Of a DNA stretch of 64,000 nucleotides, positions 58,933 to 64,000 are shown piece after piece (position 1 is the stretch's first letter; each line of letters begins with the position of its first letter). The stretch lies in assembly GCA_017562135.1 (NCBI GenBank), contig QEYB01000466.1:310001-374000 (forward strand), given 5' to 3'. This DNA is from Dipylidium caninum. Taxonomy: Eukaryota; Platyhelminthes; Cestoda; Cyclophyllidea; Dipylidiidae. Below the pieces are notes generated by a model. The model saw only the letters and a program-made list of their open reading frames with translations, did no database searches and was not told the DNA's origin. A program made the translations under genes and the position numbers.

Positions 58933-59373
58933 TCAATGCTGGGTTGATTTGCCGGAGAACGGTCGGACGAGGGCGAGGGCGGGAGCATTGGCGGCAGTGG
59001 CGGTGGTGGGCGGACGAGGCGAGGGATTTTCGTCGCTGTCCTCGCTGTCGGAGGAGGGCGGTTCCAGGCCGGAGCGCAGGGTGACTTGGACATCGCGGTT
59101 GAGACTGATGGCGGGGTAGTACACCCCTGTGGGGAGGCCACTGAAGGCAATTGGTCCGTGCGGCTCGTCGTCCAGGTAGTAGGCGAGGCTGCCACGCTCG
59201 CAATCCAGTCGGACACCGATCACACTGCCCACGCCGATACCACCGTCGGTGCGCTCGAAGTGCTCCCCGTTGTGAAGGAACCAACTTCTCTTCTGATTGA
59301 TGTACATGGCCCAGGCGCGGGCGTCATGACCTGCCGGAGGGGAAGCAGACAGGTACACGGACGGGACTTTTTC
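58933..59373 (-). CDS. TRIM9/TRIM67-like SPRY domain, 3' exon only
   Basis: Single terminal exon, acceptor AG at 59375-59374, phase 0, stop at 58933. Signature runs are ARAWAMYINQKRSWFLHNGE, GGIGVGSVIGVRLD, EPHGPIAFSGL, VYYPAISLNRDVQVTLRSGL. This combination, especially AWAMY plus N-x-x-RSWF-x-HN and the SLNR-x-VQVTL-x-[ST]-GL ending, is that of the C-terminal SPRY domain of TRIM9/TRIM67 (MADD-2 in nematodes), E3 ubiquitin ligases of axon guidance. After the domain there is an extra tail of about 45 residues with an acidic SSDSEDSDE patch. RING, B-box and FN3 exons should lie at higher coordinates on the minus strand, but I did not find them, so they may be beyond the window. Confidence 0.75.
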   Translation of the reverse strand, partial: EKVPSVYLSASPPAGHDARAWAMYINQKRSWFLHNGEHFERTDGGIGVGSVIGVRLDCERGSLAYYLDDEPHGPIAFSGLPTGVYYPAISLNRDVQVTLRSGLEPPSSDSEDSDENPSPRPPTTATAANAPALALVRPFSGKSTQH

Positions 59374-62300
59374 CTGCAATAACGCACAACCCTTCCAGTC
59401 GGAGTACGTTTATTACCTACTCTCGACAAAGTGGCACAATTCCACACCGAACGTGCCACTTTTAGAAATTTCTCTTCACCTCTCACCACTGTCAGTCTGC
59501 TTGTGGGCAGTCAAATCGTGAGGGTTTTGAAAACCGGCTTTTCCACTTTTTTACGGGACACAGGTCCTATCAACAACCGCTGGAATCGAAACGAGCAACT
59601 AAAAGAACCTCGAGTAATGCGAATTAGACAGTGGGTAACAACGGAAAATTTTGCCGTGTGCCATCCACTTCTGGACTACCGCTTCTCCGTTCAAACAAAA
59701 TTTTAACGGTTTTTTTTCCCCTTAAACATAACCGACTTCCTGTTAGCCACTGGAAATGTCAGTTTGTGCCTCTTTTTTCCACACTATGTTGGGATTTTTC
59801 CCCAGCCACGCCCCCGATTACCCTCAGTGGATTTCCCGTTTGGCGCCCTTCCAGACTCAACTTTCTCCGCCCATAGGGACGAACAGACGGATTGATTGAA
59901 GGAATAAAAAAAGCAGAAGAAAAAACAACGACCATCACGATACGTTGGTGCGTTTTAAAATGATATTGTGCCTCCATTCGCTGGGCCCCGAGGTGTTTGT
60001 TTCGTGGTGGAGCTCATCAGTACATCCATTTTGCCTCCGCCCAAGTCCACGCTCAAAGACGTGAGGAATCCCACCAGACTTGCATCTGCTTCGAGATCCT
60101 CCACCACCCCGTTACAAATTCGTGCCTCCTCTTCCACCGCGACTCTGTCCTGCCTCAAAGCGAGAAATCCATGCGGAGAGTAGTCGCGGGTGAGGAAGAA
60201 ACCGGCACTTTCCTCGCTGGACGGGCGGACGATGCTGCAAGACACTCCTCAGCTTGGAAATGCCTCAGCCATCATACATGGCCACACAACCACACACACA
60301 CACACACGCAATTCTGCCTCAGTGATTTCATTCCATTTTTTGCATATGGAGACTCTGCGACAACTGAGTTCTCAGTACTTCACGAGGAGGAGGAGGGTGC
60401 GTCTTTTCTACTCTCGATGGCGCTAGCAGCTCACCGAAACATTCACTCTCACGAAGGAGGGCGTCTATTTGTTTTTGTTGTTGTTTTTGTCCTTTTCCTA
60501 CTACCGATTTCGGCTTCATTTTTTGTTTGATGAACTGCGTAAAAGGTTGCCACAGCGCCTGGCGTGGACAAGTGACTTCTCCCGCGGTTTAGGTCCCTTC
60601 TCTGAGTCCTACAGACTCCGTCTCTCCGCGTAGCGGCTATTTGCTCCCTGCCAAAATGTCACTCGGCTCAGCCGCACACATGTAAACGCAGAGAGACATG
60701 TTGTGACAACACCGCCACCCTTCCCCGAATGCTTCGTCACGATCATCGTCACCGAGTGGACCGAAAGATGCGTGTGGGTGTGTTTGTGCACCGAATACGA
60801 GAGAAGAGAGCAAATAGAGAGAAGAATAAAATAGAGGGGGAGAATTAGTCGAAAAATCAGTGGATAAACGAGGTCTTGGCCTCGACGTTCCCCTTTCGGA
60901 GAGGACCTTGTAGCCTAAACTCTTTTCCCGCTATGGCTACGAAAATCTCGCCCGACTAGAGCGGATCACCTCTACTTAGGCGAAAATAAACAGAGTAGAA
61001 GAAGAAAAGGAGGAGGAGGAGGCGGAGGAGGCGGAGGTAATGGTGGAGGAGGAGGAAGAGGTAGAAACGACCTTAGCGTATAATTACAGATGGTTTTGTT
61101 TTTCTCCGCTCCCCATCGGACCAATGCCGTGAGTCAGATTACCTCCTTATGTCTCTCCTACCCTGGAAGTTGCGACGACTGAAGGTGGACAGAAGGCGAT
61201 TTTGTTCCTCACCCTCTACTAACTATGAGTACTTTCGCAAAAATATTTGGTCATCTCTGCACTGCCGCTGTCTTCCTCTGTGCCTCTGCGGTTTCACTTG
61301 CAGCTGGACTGATCGGAGTCCTGCCAGGGGGTGCAAAAGTGTCCGTTGTGGGGCGTTGTGGAGTGTGGAGAGTAGGCGAGAGCAGACGACGAGGCCGAGG
61401 CATGAGGCGCGGGGCTGTTTGAATGGCGCGAGAGTGTCATTCTACTGCCTAATTTAATTTGACCGTCACATATGCGGCGACATCACCTCCCCACGAGTGA
61501 ATCATGTCAGGGGTCTTCGTGGCGTTTACACGCGAACACACTTTGAAGTCATTCACTTTCGCAAGTCCTCTCTCTTCGGCCCTCTTCCGTCTAAGGGGAA
61601 AAATATGTTTGGGGGGGGGGGATGTTAACAAGAAAAACCCCCTTCCGCCCTCCGCGCCATGTTGTGTGTGCTCATGTTTGAACACTGACTCAAACTGTGG
61701 CCAGGGGAAAGAAAGACAAGGGGGATGATCGGTGACGCGATGGTCGGGGGGACTCGGAATGACGCATAACATCTTTGCCTCTGTCTCTGCCTCTGCCTCT
61801 TTCTCCCCGCACTGATAATGGGTCAAAGCCCTCGAAGGATAAATCAGGCCTCAGTGGGCAAGTCGAAGGCATAAATTAGTAATGAGACAGCATAAACGGG
61901 TAATAACGGATAGTCTTGTAAGTGATTCATTGATATTACGAGTGGGGAGAGGAGGTCTTCCCCCCCCCCTCAACGCGTCCCCTTCGCCGCTTTGATTGTG
62001 TCCCCCCAGACGAAGGCGAAGACGAAGACACAAAGGCAAGACTGTTCTCACCAACCTCATGCGGCTGTTTTACTGTAGATGGGAGCACGGCGATTGAATC
62101 CCACCTCGACAACGCCTCTCGACTAGTACCAGGTTGGCCAAACTACGAAACTCAAAACAAAATTACATAATTGCACCTGAGTGTGTTATATGCAGTCCAG
62201 TAGTGAAAATTTTTCTCCAATCAGGTTCGACTTTGAGCGCACTCTCCCGCGTACTTTCCTTCCTCCATGCTAAACAGTCTCTCGCTTTTTTTCCGCTCTC

Positions 62301-64000
62301 TCTATCTTTCTCGGAGCAAAAATTTGTTAGCAATTAAATGTCGGTGTACATGTGAGTGTAATGAAATGGACCCGGAAACGATGGGTGCTGGGCACACTTC
62401 GGACTGCGGAAGCAACAGTTACGAAAGCATTAGTGTGCAATCCTGACAGTAATGTGGAGAATGTATTTTTTAACTGCCTCAATACTTCCGTCCACGCACA
62501 CGCAAACAACCGCCCTCGGTCCCCGCCCCCCGCCACCCCCGATTGTGCACAATTGGCGTTTTTATAAGCGCGGACAAATGTTGTGCTGATCATCTAATTG
62601 CCTTAACTTGATATTAGCGGTGTTACACTTCGCAAGGAAGGTGTTTTTTCAACAGATCTCCTCCCAGCGTCTGGCTTGGTGTTGAAACTAACTGGAGGGG
62701 GGAAAAAGGCGAGGGGGGAGGGTGGTGGGAAAGAGGATGCCATTTGACGTTGTGTCCTATGGCATTTCCCATTGTTAGGCGTGGGGAGAGAGCAGCCCCC
62801 ACTCTCCCCAAATTCATGTGTACTTCCTCCGAGTCTTTAATTGTGTCACAGTGCAAAGAAGGAGCGGGCGCCAAAGGGCAGGAGGAGCCATAAAACTGCA
62901 ATTCCCTCCGGAAGGTGAGCATCTTACACGAGAATCGCCCAAGATACCCACCTTTGAGCGCATGTTTTTAGGCGTTGAGATGGTAACCGTGGCGTTATCT
63001 ATGTTATCGTCGTGTGAATAAGAGGAATAGAGTCTTATTCAGACCTATAAGAAGGAAATTCAACCCGATTCCACAAAGTTAACTGACTCGAGGGTAGCGA
63101 GGCGGTTATACCTCACGCATTCCGAATGTCGTTACTCGAAGTCTCAACCGAAGGTGCGACGAGAGGTCACTCTTCGTTTACCGCCTTTCTGAACTTTCTA
63201 CCCTAATTAATTCCCCTTATTATGAGGTGGATTGCATTGTCGAAGATTGTTCAGAGGGCATTCCCTTAGCTTTGCAATTAACTCCTCTTCGGGAGTAAAC
63301 ACACACGGGCACAAACATATTGCGACGTCAGTGGGTCACGGGAGCGAGTAATCTCGTCCTTCGACACAGAGGTGAGCCCAGAAACCCTTTTAGTAGGGGG
63401 AAGGAGAGATGAGGGGCCCAGCCTCACTTGTCCACTCTCTTTCCCCCTCGTTCCCCCACTCTCTCGCTCCCTTTCTCTCTCCCTCTGCCTCCTATTATCT
63501 GCGACGGGGAGTGAGGGTTTGCCCCTTGAGGGGAGGGCAAAAAAGATCGGGTCCAAACTGAGCGAGCGGGAGGCCGAGGATGCCGGGAGAGGACGGGGGC
63601 GAGTGGGGGGTGCGGCAAAATGCGTCGACGAGAGCGGGTCATAAAACGGGAGAGCATTTGAGCATAAAATGTCTCCCTCCAACTAGCACTGCCGTTTAGT
63701 GGTGAATTTAAAGACGATCTCACGTAATGGCACTTCCCTCTGCCAAGCAGTATATTCGCATGTGTGTGTGTGCGTGAGCGAATTCAGCTCTCATAAGTAG
63801 GAGAAGGATCTTTTTGCCTTATCGTCTACTTTTCGCAGGCGTCACATATTTGTGACGTTATTGCCGATGACGTCTGACGCTGTTACAGGGAAATAAAGAC
63901 GGGTAAAAGCTGAAACCCCCTTCATTGTGGCCTCCCCGAGCACCGAGTTTTTCAACGACCGGCCAATCGTGGCGAGCACGATAAGTGAGGCGCAGACCAA
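59374..64000. other. Probable intron/intergenic of the TRIM9-like gene
   Basis: 4.6 kb without a recognisable exon on either strand. Contains a CA run (60291-60308), a GGA/GGC-rich tract (61006-61060), a G-run (61611-61621), pyrimidine-rich stretches near 63430-63490 and a third GTCAC palindrome at 63841. Upstream exons of the SPRY gene may be hidden or lie further right. Confidence 0.35.
63841..63856. repeat. Near-perfect palindrome GTCACATATTTGTGAC
   Basis: Third GTCAC palindrome, with a single central mismatch. Confidence 0.7.

Noticed and set aside
58782..59382. Several long frames on both strands overlapping the SPRY exon
   Set aside because: Only the minus frame ending at 58933 carries the SPRY motifs; the others are shadows caused by high G+C.

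Overview
This is nuclear DNA of a flatworm, most likely a cestode. I infer this from genes split by introns of only about 29-40 nt, many micro-exons, close gene packing on the left, and a mitochondrial acetate-producing CoA-transferase of the kind used in helminth malate dismutation. No bacterial or viral genes were recognised. Gene models were built by hand by joining GT-AG exons that keep one open frame. For five genes (CoA-transferase, DDX31-like helicase, aldo-keto reductase-like, CLIC, myosin light chain) the exon lengths sum to a whole number of codons.

Left part (1-31 kb, AT-rich). A minus-strand acetyl-CoA hydrolase/transferase (3059-5412) lies head-to-head with a plus-strand DDX31-type DEAD-box helicase (6192-8876). 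Next is a gene of about 19 kb and roughly 60 exons (10269-29051). Its C-terminus carries what looks like a CENP-C motif (27.6 kb) and a CENP-C/Mif2 cupin (28.6-29.05 kb). The rest is an exon-amplified, low-complexity N-terminal region built from a few repeated exon modules. One of these is a tandem array of a four-exon unit of 0.82-0.96 kb. I read it as a strongly divergent CENP-C, the inner-kinetochore protein.

Middle (30-43 kb). Two copies of a ~757-bp interspersed repeat occur, one inside an intron of an aldo-keto reductase gene (31205-35839). That gene has lost most catalytic and NADPH-binding residues. It is followed by a CTC-type minisatellite with stepwise lengthening units, a RhoGAP-domain gene (39300-41070) and a close same-strand CLIC gene (41275-42841).

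Right part (43-64 kb, visibly richer in G+C and CpG). A myosin regulatory light chain (minus, 45446-48202) has an N-terminus assembled from a series of in-frame 9-15-nt micro-exons. About 10.7 kb without recognisable genes follows, with a recurring GTCAC palindrome. The last recognised item is the 3' SPRY exon of a TRIM9/TRIM67-like gene (minus, 58933-59373), whose upstream exons were not found.

The genes are functionally unrelated (energy metabolism, ribosome biogenesis, centromere, redox fold, small-GTPase control, muscle). Only the RhoGAP-CLIC pair is close enough to suggest co-transcription.
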